Part shown: positions 1 to 12,400 of the stretch, one piece after another
How positions within the stretch are numbered: position 1 is the stretch's first letter
Layout: every line of letters starts with the position of its first letter
Source: Agaricus subrufescens
Lineage: Eukaryota > Basidiomycota > Agaricomycetes > Agaricales > Agaricaceae
Direction of reading: 5' to 3'
NCBI GenBank assembly: GCA_029945375.1
Contig: CM057058.1
Span: forward strand, 496,001 to 560,000
DNA: 64,000 nucleotides
Made by a program: the position numbers and the translations under genes
The notes under the pieces: model-generated
Told to the model about the DNA's origin: nothing
What the model saw: the letters and a program-made list of their open reading frames with translations, nothing else
The model's database searches: none

Positions 1-929
1 GTGCGGTTTGTGGGGAGAATAAATCAGAAAGAAAGTGAAAGTAAGCGTCTCAATTAAGTATTAAATGAAAATAGGGGTAGAATAGAAATGTGAAACAAGT
101 CTCGACTGAATAGAGACCTCTTCCAGACCTGTGCTGTTTTAATTAGAACCTTCACAACAAGGGGCTAAGCTTGCAACAACTGTCCTCTATAGGATGGGTT
201 AGACACCTATCTAGGAGGGGTAGCGAGTCCACCCTAGTGATGCCTCAACAAACTCAGAGAGCCTTGACCTGCCTTCATGCTTCAAGACAGACTGCAAGAC
301 AAGTTGAGCTAGCACCAAATGCTATTGCAATCCTATTAGACCAGTGAGGATACTCTCTCAAGCAGAACACAAGTCCTTCCAAGTTGAGAAAGAATTTTAA
401 GAAATGCTTAAAACACTGCAAAGTTTAACCAAACTCAATTTCACTCGCACAGTGCTTGGGCAAAGATTTGATATTGAACCTTGTCCTCAACTGGCGACTA
501 TATACAATACACAATAAAAAACTGAGACAAAATAAACAAATATGAAACAAATAACCAAGTCTGTATCCAGCACTGAATGGGTATAGCCTCCTTGACTCTT
601 CTTCTTCCACCAATCAACAGTCTTGACTATTCAGTCTCCTCGACCAAACATCGCACTTGCCGAATCCCTCACTCTTCATTGGCTAACAAGGTTCCAACCC
701 TAGACCCTAGTTTAGGAACCCTTGCGACTCATCCCCCACTGATCAACCCATTGATAAGATGTCCTTGATTAGACCAAATTTCCGTCTCGCCTCCAGTTGC
801 TTCAAGATTATCAGCATTGCTACCTAATCCGGAGTCTCAACTGATAATTCCGACAGCCTCGCTCCAATTCATTCAGTCTCGACATGTGCGAATCACCCAT
901 TTCCTAGCCTTTCCATATCAGGCAGGTAG
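1..929. other. AT-rich intergenic sequence, no gene seen
   Basis: No open frame here resembles a protein I recognise, and short frames carry no domain signature. The stretch precedes LTR-like sequence and a gag relic, so it may be decayed transposon or ordinary intergenic DNA. I see nothing more specific. Confidence 0.5.
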
Positions 930-1842
930 TGTTATAGTGACCCCAGCCTGGTCCTAAGCTGGGGCGATACATCACTACCGATAATGCAGTTACTGATAGA
1001 GCATATCAAAGGAGCCTTCTCGGTTGAATGGAGATTCAACTTCAAAGGTGATAATACTGAGACAATTATACAAGCAAGAGAGGGAGCTTAGTAATTAAGA
1101 CTTATAGGTTCTAGAGCTTTTTAGATAAAGGCTTAGTATTAGTCTCCACCTAACCAAGTAGAAACATTGTTTCTACATGGTCAAGTTGAGGGGTTTATAT
1201 ACTACAGCGAGTATCTACTTATGTAGTACTAATAAGAGTCATATCCAGTCGTAATTAGTCATAATAAGTCATATCAAGTCATAACTAATCATAATGAGTC
1301 GTATCAGGTCATATAAGTCCTCCAAGTCAGTATAAGTCAAAACAACTCATAACTGTGAGTTGGAAGATTCTTGACTTTGCTGATTAAGAAATATTACATA
1401 AGAAAAGAGAAACAATATTCAATACAATTACATCAGCAAAGGTAGGCATATTAGATAAGAAAAGAAATTGAAATCATAACAGGTAGTAGTTATAGATTCA
1501 GTCTAGCATAAGGTCTGCTAAAGGAACCGTGCTCCACTAAGTCCTCAAGCCATCCCATAGCCAGTTTTGATGATAATTCACAATAAAGTCTCCCTAGACT
1601 CAGCCTCGAGACTTCCGTTTTAAAGTCCTTGAACACGATTATATTTCCCCTAACAGTACAATTTTCCTGCTAGGAACCACGGATGCAATCTCGACTGATC
1701 CCTAGTTCACCCTGTCTTCACACATGCCCTCAACTGATCTCTTTACTAACAGGGTGACTGATTACTTGTTCTCAAGTCTAATATGTACACCTAGCAGCAT
1801 TAAACATACATTTTCACGTGTAAAACGGCTGGGGCTGTAACA
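930..1842. repeat. Possible LTR-like segment with TG...CA ends
   Basis: The segment begins TGTTATAGTGACCCCAGCC and ends GGCTGGGGCTGTAACA. The ends are near-perfect inverted repeats of each other with the canonical TG...CA termini of LTRs, and a Copia-like gag relic starts 24 nt downstream. Against this, no 5-bp target duplication is visible and no tRNA primer-binding site follows. A second inverted partner (GCTGGGGCGATACATCA, ending near 973) makes the true right end ambiguous: the 930-973 part is itself a small palindrome. Confidence 0.3.
1241..1345. repeat. Degenerate short tandem repeat (AAGTCATAT-like)
   Basis: The motif AGTCATA or AGTCGTA recurs about every 9-12 nt, roughly ten times in 100 nt, with drift at single positions. 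It lies inside the LTR-like segment and resembles a decayed microsatellite or a clustered binding-site array. Confidence 0.6.
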
Positions 1843-1865
1843 CCGGGCTGGCTGGCATCTATGCA

Positions 1866-2180
1866 ATGTACCAGCAGACCCTGGGATTATCAATCTCTGG
1901 ATCAAAAGATCCATCGGCAGAGATTGCCCAACTTGAGTTGACCTACAACTGTCTTGAAACCGCCAGAGTCAATATTCCCGCACTAGTTTGTGTGATGACT
2001 CTTCTCGGATCTGTTCCAAATAACTGGAACATCGCATCCTCTTTCCTTGCTGCTAAGTCCTCCGTCACGGATGTGACTTACCAAGCTGTTCGTGCTGCTA
2101 TTCTTACTGAGTACAACCAGCACATTTGCCTGGCATGTGCTTCTACCTCAACCCCTCTCCACCGGCTATGGAAGCTCTAG
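1866..2180 (+). pseudogene. Copia-type retrotransposon gag relic
   Basis: The 104-codon frame reads like the gag polyprotein of Ty1/Copia elements (UBN2/gag-polypeptide type): an acidic helical stretch, then VCVMTLLGSVPNNWN, matching the family pattern of a hydrophobic helix followed by LP-x-x-W, then a VTYQAVRAAILTEY helix. No zinc knuckle, protease, integrase or reverse transcriptase follows in any frame, so this is a fragment. It sits just after LTR-like sequence. The assignment rests on pattern only. Confidence 0.45.
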
Positions 2181-2894
2181 TCAAAGCTCGGGAAGTCATG
2201 GACACCAAGATGCTCCCGCTTTGCAATGCTGTCATGTCAAGCCAGGGTTTCGCAATCCTGTATATTCAATCTATTGACGAGGCAACTGATGACGACAATT
2301 TGACTCCATTCGTGAGGGAGATTCAAATCTTCTCGGTTAAGGATACGATAATGACAATAGAGAAAGCACAGTGAGCTGTGTTTGAGTTTCGGGGAAAGCT
2401 GGAGACCGTCGTCGTCGAATTTCATCTTCAGTTGGTAAGAATAAGTTCATCTTGTTTGTCTATTGTCATTTCTCGACTAATCAAATCACCTAGACAACGA
2501 CCGCTTGTTATTGTTTATTGCAGAGAGCAGCCAGATTATCTTGGTAATGATATCCGCCATTGAGGAATGCGACACACATGACATCAGACAAGGCTGCGCG
2601 ACCTACGTGGGCTCGAAGTTTAGACGTTGACCCTCCCGAGATCGTGTGGGTAAAACGCGGGTTATGGCCCGCATACATGCCTGCACTTCCCTCCGAGCCC
2701 AGGTTGAGAGTCGGAGAGTCGGAGGGCTCAGTTGGAGATGCACCATCTACGTAAAATTTACTTTTGTAGCATGCTTTCGTCCCATGTATATATTCAACCA
2801 TGTTCCTCCCCAGGTCATCCTTTGACACTAGTATATATACATCCTTTCGCTCAAAACAATACTGCAATAGTACCTCCATCTTCACTGCTATGGT
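2181..2894. other. Intergenic, no gene supported
   Basis: Overlapping short frames on both strands show no domain, no consistent splice structure and no resemblance to known families. The right part is the 3' flank of the minus-strand dehydrogenase. Confidence 0.5.
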
Positions 2895-4096
2895 TCAGAA
2901 GATTTCATCGCTCCAACTCTTATACTCCTCGACCTCCTTTTGTATCTTCTCAGCCTTAGCGATGGAGGCCTTGAGTGATACGGGATGTAACGGCAATTTA
3001 GCTGGAGGATTCTCCAAGGTCGAGAGTCGATAAAATAATTTCGCCGCTTTGGCAGGGTCGGCTGCTCTTTTGGCAATATCACCTCGCTCATGTGAAGCTT
3101 TCGACGCGCCCACAGCAAGGGCTGCTGAGTACGCTGGGGGCGAGGGGAACATAGTCAAGCTTTCAGATATAGCTTTGGTATTGAACAGACCGGGTTGAAG
3201 GTCAGTCATCTTCAACAAAGGGTAGTTGAGTCAAGGCAGCTGAAGATTTTCAAATAGGCAAAGCGTACCTTAATGTTCCATGCTGGATCAAGCTCATGCG
3301 TTAGGGATTCTGTGACTAATTCAAGTGCTAGACCAAGCATCAATCTCTGACATATTCGGACTCCATACGGTCTGAATAAACCCACCGGCTTTCCTGCAAA
3401 CCGTAGCTATCGTTAACTACCGGGGTAGAAGCGTAGGTCTGAGGATACGTACGATGCAGCGTAATACGCCAGCCCAGGTTGACCACCCATTGTGGAGACA
3501 GAGGAATTTTGAATGAGTCGGCCTCCAGGGGGTGAGTTTTCTCTGAATGCTTTAACTGATTCTTTCGTAACATTAGTTGCTCCCCAGAAGTTTGTCTAGA
3601 TAAAAGTTGAACTTCAGCGAACCTGCACATAGAGAGAGCAAGAGACATACATCAAATAAATCTCTAGCACTCTCTTCAGGAATCCCTTCAAGCTCTCCAA
3701 ATATAACATAGCCGGCATTGTTAAATACTACATCAATGCGCCCATATTGTTCTCGGGCAATGTCAAAAGCTTGCGATATAGCCTGGGAATTCTTAACGTC
3801 GAGTTTCAATATGAGGAGCAACCCTTCTGTAATGTGAGTCGGATACTGGGATCGAAGCGCTTGTCCACCAGAGTCCGGGTTGCGCATGGTGGCAACAACT
3901 TTATCCCCTTTCTCAAGGGCGAAACAAGTAAGATAGTATCCGAATCCAGTAGAGGCACCTGCTTTAGTGTCAATCGTTTTCTGGCGTGAGTGACTGAAGA
4001 GAATAAACCTGTGACTAGAGTAAAACGTTAAGCAAAATTAAGGATTAGAGAATTAGATTAGTGGCAGCGCTCACTGAACCAGACACGAGATGACAT
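2895..4096 (-). CDS. Short-chain dehydrogenase/reductase (classical SDR)
   Basis: NAD(P)-dependent oxidoreductase of the classical SDR superfamily, probably cytosolic; the substrate cannot be read. The model has six exons: 4096-4075, 3961-3651, 3595-3453, 3386-3393, 3327-3269 and 3209-2895, giving 285 aa, a usual SDR length. Visible motifs are the nucleotide-binding TGASTGFG near the N-terminus, the NNAG motif, the serine region QNSSVSTMGG, the active-site YAASK (Tyr-x-x-x-Lys), and DPAWNIK followed by DLQPG as in fungal paralogues. Exon four is only 8 nt; with it the frame runs straight through SKAALELVTESL, which matches the family exactly, whereas skipping it breaks the frame. The join of exons one and two gives VWF-TGAS where relatives have VWFITGAS, so that junction is the least certain. 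It stands alone, next to the gag relic. Confidence 0.88.
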
Positions 4097-6416
4097 TTCT
4101 TGGTGTTGGGGTAAATGAGGCTGATACCGCTGCAGCTATATACCCGAGCCACCAAGAACCTAATTCGACCCCATTTTCTGATAATCACTATATTTGATAA
4201 CTTGTGATCGTTCTTCTCTCACAAACTATCATTAAGTTCGGCTCTTTGTACACTACATGGAACGCTATATTTGCGGGCCAATAAAACATACGCATTCCAG
4301 CTATTTGAGGGTGTTCTCTCGTGACTGCAACAGCTGTGATATCACTCCATATTGATGTTGAATACCCGCGGAGCATTTATAATGGGCATGATACAGAAAT
4401 TGGCGTCAAACGCTATAAGCGTTGCAAATCAGACGGTCACAGACTTCGATATGCGGCGAATGAGAGGCAATGTACTTCAAAGAATATAGTGACTACAAGA
4501 GTAAACCAGTATACAAAGGTAGCGTAGTTAGTTGAATCACATCATATCGCACTGTTGGCAAAGTCAAATCTATATCCAGGTTCAAGCATATCCCACCAGA
4601 AGTATCAATGTCATCGTAAATTGTTGAAACTGCCCCTTTTGATCGGAAGGTGTACCTAGATCGATGCGATATCATTCAAAACAGTGTCCTAATAGTAAAT
4701 GTGCATGTTGAAGCACTGGTATCATGACAGACCAACAGCATCCATTGGCAGGTTCCATCAGACGAGGCCGAAATTCACAGGCTACATCTCTTTCGGCCTC
4801 ACCTGATAGAAGCTGCCAATGGATGCCGTCTCAAGCTGTCATAATGCCAGTGCTTCCATATGGTCGACAGGCTGTATGGGTAGATGTGACTGATGAATCG
4901 ATGATGCCCAATGGCGGTGGGAACGCATCTGAGCTTGACTTTCATCCTCAGGTCCCTCTGGTAGTGTAATACAGTCTCCGTGTATCCTCGATTGAAATCA
5001 CCTGATGGATCCCAAAAAAAGCTTGAGCAGAGACTCTGTAGGAGGGTTCAGGGATAGAATTGCGGGGATTTTCCCCGATCGTAAATCACGATTTTACAGT
5101 AGTGTAAGGCATTTTCTGTAGTGGGGACACTTTAATCATGATACTATAATCGCATTTTTAAGCGTGCGGTAAGCTCCGGCGGCAAAGCAACCAACAGGCT
5201 CCGTGGCACCAGACATATCTCATTCGCTCGTCTAATGCACTAGTTCATCTTTCTCATCAATTTATATTCTGACTTGACTGACCTTAAATGGAAGGTCTAA
5301 CAAAAGCCTGTGAGCGTATTCAATATCGGAAAAGATTGTAAGCCCTCCATTCGTTGTCATTCTTTACACATTGTCGACGAATGTTAGAGCCTTACCCACT
5401 TTGAGCTGTTTTGCTGATGTATAAGGAAAATGACAGAAGATCTTTTGATATTCTCCCACCTGAGCACGCTCACAACAGATGGCCTAACAATATCGGCATC
5501 ACTGAGGAAATGAGAATAGAATATCTTGACCGGTGATGCGGCACAAACTCAACTATCAGACACCATTTTTGCCGCCAAGAAGTAAGAATATTTCATCACG
5601 ATCACTATTCCGCTGTGACTTTGTAGATGGAAGATTCATTTCTTGTAGTTACTAATCATGATTTTGTTTTGCCTCGCTTCCCTTTCGAGTTCTCATTGAG
5701 AACATTTTTAAGCTCAAAGACCACTATAGCAAAGATACACTGTATTGTTGGCAGAAACTCTCGAGGCCTCTGATGGATACAATCACAGCGCGATCACACA
5801 TCACGCAACGCACAAGAATAGTCAGGAAGAGTAGCCTGACAAAATGGTCATAGTTAATGACGATTGAGATTGGCCGATGAAGTTCAATGCAGTGACCACA
5901 CTAGAATTTCATGTTTTAATTGCGATTGCAACCCGGAAACAAATGCTCATGCTCACTCAAAGCTTCTGTAAAGTATTGAACAAGATGGAAGTTCTTAGAT
6001 ATCCTGTCCCAATCGAAGAGTTGTTGTGACAATATTTTGTGCGGTGTAAACTCCAAGAACACATCACAAACACGATGAACAAGAAGCTGTGTGCTATTCG
6101 TAGAGGACCAGCTGATATAGAACTATCTCCCACGCCGGCTGAGGAAATGCAGATTTCAAAGGGCGTGGAATGCCCAAGAGAATGCCCATATCATCCCGAT
6201 ATGGCGTCGTGAAACAAGATATCCTGATTGATAATACTTACAACGACCTTATTGCAAGAGGATGGTTCTAATTTCTGCAACAGGAATTACTCATCAAGTA
6301 GGAACAAGATGAGGCTCAGATAAATGTATGTGTCTTTATAAGTATCTTCTTTTGTTGTCTTCGTTCGTTACACCTCCGCTTCCCACCTGAGCTAGTAAGC
6401 CACAAAGCTATTTGTT
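4097..6416. other. 2.3-kb intergenic stretch with inverted-duplication flank
   Basis: No protein is supported. From about 5395 onward the sequence is the left part of an inverted duplication whose partner lies at about 21060-24385. Examples are the tract AATATCAAAAGATCTTCTGT (reverse complement near 5430, direct near 24330) and a tract near 5770 matching 23440-23490. The stretch also contains the hairpin at 4704-4862. The last few hundred bases are presumably the promoter of DUF6533 gene A. Confidence 0.5.
4704..4862. repeat. Long imperfect inverted repeat (hairpin), ~70-nt arms
   Basis: Arms 4704-4773 and 4791-4862 are reverse complements of each other, separated by a 17-nt loop. Perfect blocks include GCATCCATTGGCAG with CTGCCAATGGATGC, GAGGCCGAAA with TTTCGGCCTC, and GAAGCACTGG with CCAGTGCTTC. 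One 5-7 nt patch is unpaired. If transcribed it would fold into a long hairpin RNA; it could equally be a foldback (MITE-like) insertion. No clear target duplication is visible. Confidence 0.75.
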
Positions 6417-8053
6417 ATGGCGAACACCACCTTCAAGATTGTCGAAGAATTGACACAAGTGCTGGAGAAGTCAAGGGTGGCTAACGTACGTCTCACATCC
6501 TTTAGCGCTTCAACGTCCAGCATTGGCTTGTTCCGCTGTGACTCACAGAATCAACAGTACGGTCATTGTATGTCACATTATATTCTGAAGTGAGGGCTTC
6601 TCTGATTATTATATCGGAACATTGACATCAGTGGCTGGGTTCACTGTCGTAGTAAGCACATGTCCCAGCACTAGCACACTCGAATTCTGACATAGACCTC
6701 TGCTCAGTATTTCGATTGGCTTCTTGTCTTCAACTTAGAAGTCAAACTGATATGGAATTCGAATGGGGTGGGGGTGAAGACTGTGTATTTGCTAACGCGC
6801 TATCTGCCCTTGTTATATTTCCCGCTCTTACTGTATTGTGGGTCTTGCTCCATATGAAACCTTTGAAGTGTTACGGTACTGATTCATCATTGTAGACCTT
6901 TTCGGTGATAATCCCACTGAGTCCGAATGCAACATAATGTATAGGGTTATCACCGGTGAGTTGGTCTCAACGCAGAGATAACTACTATTGATATTGGCTA
7001 TCAGCGATGTTTGCCTCCGCTGCCATGTGTGCTGCATGTAGGTTCCAGCAAAACGTTCATTCATTTTTGGCCCTGATAATTGTTCAGTTGTTGTGACGAT
7101 TAGAACTTGGGCTGTCTGGGCTAAGGGAATACGCATGGCCTATTTTTTATTCGGAACATACGTTGTGGCATCAGCTTTGGTTCTGGCAACGTATATAATA
7201 GCTTTGAAATATATCAAAGGTGTGCCTCATTCTTCATGACTTTTCTCGCCAATACTGAATTGTTGCCTTTTTGTTTTTTCTTACAGAACTGGTTCTCAGT
7301 GGGATTCCGCTTCCGCTCGGCTGCATTCCAGTATATAATAGCCCATATCTAGCGGCCTCATTCGTGGTCGAAGCAATCTATGATGCCGGCAAGCAACCTA
7401 AGTCATAATGGAGTGCTGTTCACCTTAGTTTTCATACAGTTGTGCTTGTACTCATGCTCGTTCGAGGGGCATCACTTTGTAAGTTTCTTATACTTTTTAG
7501 AACAGCTGTCCTCTGATGATTACGATGCAGTCTGCTGGGGAAAAGATTCTAATCTTTTCAGATCGATGTACAGCGATGGTGAGTATTTTGTGTCCTCTTT
7601 GCTAACATATTAATATGTCTCTCGCAAGGGATATCATTTTACGTATACATAAGCGGTACATTATTTGTCGAGTTACTTGTAAAGCAAAGCATTCTGACTT
7701 ATTATTTCAGTCATATCCATCGCAAACTTTAGCCTCTTGTTTAGCAAGGTATGATGTGATGAACCAGGTCGAATGTGATTGTGTCTATTCATTTACTGAT
7801 ACATTACATTCACAGGGATCTTATGAGTCATTTCTATCATTGTAAGTCAAGCGACGGAAAACATGTCTTCAATATTGAGTTTCGTATTTCAAGTTTCCAA
7901 GGGGCCACCCGGTCTGTTTTGGCATGCCGAATAATACTGCGCATACGAATGCAACATAACAAACAACAAGCGATAGGGCAACTTACTACCAATATTAACA
8001 GGAGGGCTTTTGGGTCTTCGGATGCACAGGGTGGCTATGCGTACATACAGTAA
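6417..8053 (+). CDS. DUF6533 multi-pass membrane protein (gene A)
   Basis: Member of a basidiomycete family of polytopic membrane proteins carrying the DUF6533 domain; function unknown. The model has 14 exons and about 297 aa: MANTTFK... exon to 6485, a 10-nt exon 6559-6568, a 20-nt exon 6632-6651, then 6708-6837, 6896-6955, 7005-7037, 7088-7219 and onward. The domain signature is YFDWLLVFNLEVKLIW followed by the membrane segment LLTRYLPLLYFPLLLY. Later come TIRTWAVWAK at the start of a membrane helix, the loop motif WGKDSNLFRSMYSD, and the C-terminal GATRSVLACRIILRIR that ends the last helix, leaving a short polar tail. One intron starting at 7389 uses a GC donor (GCAAGC). Paralogues B and C are the closest relatives. 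The seven-helix layout is an inference from hydrophobic runs. Confidence 0.85.
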
Positions 8054-9474
8054 GCTGGTGTGGGTAATGCGAAAGAACCATCGTAGTCTTGGTAGTCTCT
8101 TGAGTGTTTTGATGGGCACAAATTCTGCGTGATAAATTCCCCGGATGTGTCATTCTCTCAAATATCACTGTAGAACAGTTAAAACATTTCCGCGACGTTA
8201 GAGAGTTTCTAGCATCTGCTCTGTTATCATCGAGTCTGTGCGTGCCCTCGTCCTGTCCGGCTTTAATTGCTTCAGACTCTTATGTTTACTTAAATAATCC
8301 TCTTCATTTCCCCCTACCACCCTCATCTACCTCTTTGTGATCGTCTCAGGCATGTCAAACATGAGCGTTATCCAATATATTTCTGATCTTGTAGCTTATA
8401 AGCTCGATCCGATAGTACTACGGTGTCAGCAAAACAGATATTTGCATCGTGTTGACAAGAGGACGAAAAGTTAACACTAGTAAGAGTTGTCAAAAGCGCT
8501 AAAAATGTTGCAACGGACCTTGCGTTGGATTTGGACTGAAAGCTTGCACAGCTTCATTGAAACTATCATGATCACGACTCACGCCATACTTTGATCAGGA
8601 ACCACAAACTGAACATCAAAATGGCCGTGTTGATCCAAGCTACATAGCCCTTTTGTATGCGCTCAGCCGAGTTACTCACTGCTATGTTGTAGTAGCAATA
8701 GATAGTTCCCATCGGCGCGGTATTTAGCCCCAGGGATCGGGTTATAACTGCATTGATTTGTCATTATAGATGCACAACAGAGTAGAAATGAACTTTGAGT
8801 ACTTCTACTACAGAATTCCCTAGAATGTGGAGGACCGCATCGCGGAGGGATGGGTGCGACTGCGTGCACTTTCTCGGACACGCCTTGGTGTGTCCTTATT
8901 TTAACCCTTTTCGCCCTTAATACTTCTATCGCATCGTCGGGGGACAGGGATAAACAAGCTAGCTATGAGGATGTCTCCAAGTTTCTGTGGCGCCTGAAAC
9001 TACGACTTTTATTGATACGATGGAAGGCGTTGATTTGAAATTTGGTTCCTAGCAAACATAGCAATCTATTCTCTATGGCTGAATCTCAGTCACTTGGGAA
9101 GAGAGCGAGAATGACAAACGTCACAGATGGTGGTGCGCCTGATCGAGAGACCAGTGTAGAGGTTCCATCTGAGTGTAGATTTGGGTCTGTTCCGTATCAT
9201 GCAAATGATAATTCGATTCATTCCTGTGATACTCGATCCCCACCGACACAGAATAGTATCACACACGACACCAAGCGAGATTGCCTCTCCAAAATCATTA
9301 GGAGACATTACTGCGCATAAACTGCGATTACTATTAAATGATAAATAACAACACTAAAAATACAAGCCAAACTACGGAATTCAAACAGCTCGCGAGCAAC
9401 AAAAAAGCCGGTTAACAATGAAGAATATTGCATGCACTAATCATCATATTGCGTTAACTTAACGCAAAGGCCAG
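8054..9474. other. Downstream flank of gene A, duplicated inverted at 18505-19400
   Basis: From about 8054 to 8868 this matches the reverse complement of the sequence downstream of gene C. Shared tracts include GTGGAGGACCGCATCGCGGA near 8830. No coding frame is conserved between the two copies, so it looks like noncoding flank carried along with the gene. From 8870 to 9474 lies unique sequence and the 3' flank of SMC1; a frame at about 9072-9320 has no recognisable features. Confidence 0.6.
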
Positions 9475-12400
9475 TCAGTCAGATACCACGTTCTCAAAAA
9501 GAATGAAACGTCGACTCACATCCAACGTCAAAGTCCTCGAACTATTCACATCTTGATCTCTATAAATCCCAACCAACGACTGTCCCTTCTCATACAACGA
9601 CCCCTTCAGACTGATCACAATAAACTGGAAATCTGCCGACGCTCGGCTCCTTATATAGTTAGCGACTTTGGCTACGTTAGTGTTATCCAGCGCGGCGTCT
9701 ACTTCATCCAAAACAAAGAATGGTGCTGGTTGATAGCTATGAATGGCAAAAAGTAACGCCAAAGCGGCAACAGTTTTTTCACCACCCGATAGTTGTTCCA
9801 TATCCCGGAAGCGTTTCATAGGCGGCATGGCGTGGTATTTGATACCTCCGAGATATGGTTCCTAGTATCCAGTCAGTGTCAGAAATTGATAGTATGGAAT
9901 ACACAGTGGAAGGACTTACCTCACTGTCCTCTAAGCTTAGGTATGCTACACCACCCATAGGCGCAGCCTTCCCTTTGGTAAGATCCTTGTACACCTGGTC
10001 GATCCGATCGGAGATATGGTTATACGCCTTATTGAAAAGCTCGCAGCTACCAATTTCGCATCAGCGTATTGACATTATTGGCAAGTATGAACTCACCGTT
10101 TAGTCTTCACTTCGTTGTAGTAATCCCGAGCAGTCTTCGACTCCTTTCTCGCTTTATCTGCCTCTTTCTCCGTCATAGCTAATTTGGCCTCGACATCATC
10201 CAACCTACACAGAATGAAGTAAGCATCGTTCAAAACTGGGACTTTCCAAATGGGGATTTTGAAAAGAGGAGAGCCACGCGAACCTTTCAACAGCCTTCAT
10301 ATTTGGCGCCATCCTCTCAATATCATTATTCGCGCTCGCAATCTCTTTATCAAACTGCGCAACCATCTCTGCGGGGTCTTGCACCCTATCGTCCTCATCT
10401 ATCGATTCGAAGTTTACTTCAATTCCATAATCTGCGACCGCTTTCGGCTTTTGGGTGCCGTCCTCATCATCATCAATATCCATAGTTACTTCTTCTCTTA
10501 GATTCTAGTGGTAGGGAAGGAAAAGAGATGACGGCAATCCAATCAGTCACCTAAACCTCAAACGTATGAAAAAAACTCATACCTCTTCCATCGGGACATT
10601 TTTCAAATTGCCAGATAACAGTGGTAATCTGATCTCTTCTAGTCGACATTTCCTGTATATTGACGACCGCTCCAGAGCTAGTTTCTCAATTTCATCATTC
10701 TATACCAAAGAAGGCAATCTTCAGACAAAAATCCCAACGCCAGACAAGGAAAGGAAAGACTCACACAAGAGCTGATTTCTTTCAGAGCCAGATCAAGCAC
10801 TTTCGCACTCCTCGCCCCGATCTTCTTCACTTGCTCTACCACTTTCGTCTTCTCTTCCAGAGTCGCTTGCAACGCCTCCAATTCCTGCTTCAACCCGCCA
10901 ATCGCAGTCTCACTCTCTTCCAACTCTTGTCGCAGTCTTTCCTTTTGAGTATTGAGATTTGTGAGATTTGCATTTTCACTTTGGACGGTTTGTTCAAGAC
11001 GCTGAATGCGTTCACGGGCTGTTGTGAGACCTTCCGATTCGAATGCAAGCCTGTACGGCGACGGGCAACCCGAAACATTAGTCAAGTCAGAATGGAAATC
11101 GGTTAGAAAGACGAACTGGTGCGTTAGACGAGCGATTTGAGTATCAAATCTCAACCTCGCGTGACTCTCCTCTTGGGCCACTTTAAGTTGCCTCTCTTCA
11201 TACTCCCGAATATTCTCTACGCCAATCTTTGCACAGAACGAACCGAAGACATTGTCTTCAGCTTCATGCACGACTGCGGCGAATCGTTCGATACGAGACT
11301 GAAGTGCCGAATGAGTCGTTTGCGCCTGTAGCAAGCGCGCTAAGTCAAAGCATGGAGGATAACGTGAGAATTGTTGTTACCTTTTTCAATTCAGGAGTAT
11401 TCGATTTGCGATCACGCTCAAGGTGTCGTAATTCTTCCTTAATCCCAGTGAGGCGCGATTTACAAGCAGTCTGAGATTATCGTCAGTGAACGCATTAGTA
11501 AAGAATGTTTGGGAAAAAACATACCAAATCGTCACGTTGTACAGTCAGCAATGATTCCAATCTCGAAATTTCCGCCAACAAATTTTCGTCTGTTTTTGTA
11601 CGAGGCTTTTGTTTATTCAATTCTTTCAACTGACTGAGTAAACTTTCGCGACTGCGAATGAGGCCTGAGAAGCACGGCGCATCAGATGGAAGAGTGAAGT
11701 AAATGAATATATTGAAAATCACCTTGCACGTCCTTCTCGTCCCATTTCTTACTTGAGTTATGCGAGCTTCTTCCACCAGTAATTAATCCGCTTTTGTGAA
11801 TGACTGTTCCTTCTAATGTCACAGCTACAATTCACAGATTTCAGCTACTAACTCCTGTTATCAAGAGGAATGAGGACCGCACCTTTGACTTCTTGACCCT
11901 TCTCATAACATACATATCTAGCGACTTCCATCGAGTCACAAACTAAAGCATTTCCGCAAGCATGATGTACAGCTCTTTGAATCACCGGTTCGTATTGCAC
12001 CACATCAACAGCCAATCTCGTGCCTTTCGCGAAGGCGCGGAACTTGTCATTGGTTGGTTTCACTTGAATAGTGTCCAACGGGATGAAAGTGGCCTGACCA
12101 GCACGCTGGTTACGCATATACTAAGAGGTAACATCGCTAAGTTGCGATTTTGGTTAGTGGGATAGAAATGGATTTACCTCGATGCAATCAATGGCAGTCT
12201 TTTCTTCGTCTACAACGATAGCATCAATATTCCGACCGAGTACGACCGAAATGGCTGTCTCATATTTCTTCGCAGTGGGTTTACATAAATCAATCATTCT
12301 CCCTCTCACCCCTGCCGCAGATTGACCACGTTAGTGCTTCAAAAGTTATAGAAAGGGGATAAGTCTTACCAGGGAATAAGTCTTGCAGACTCGCCAATGT

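Noticed and set aside
10660..11106. 148-codon plus-strand frame
   Set aside because: Antisense shadow of the SMC1 coiled coil; low-complexity and without its own features.
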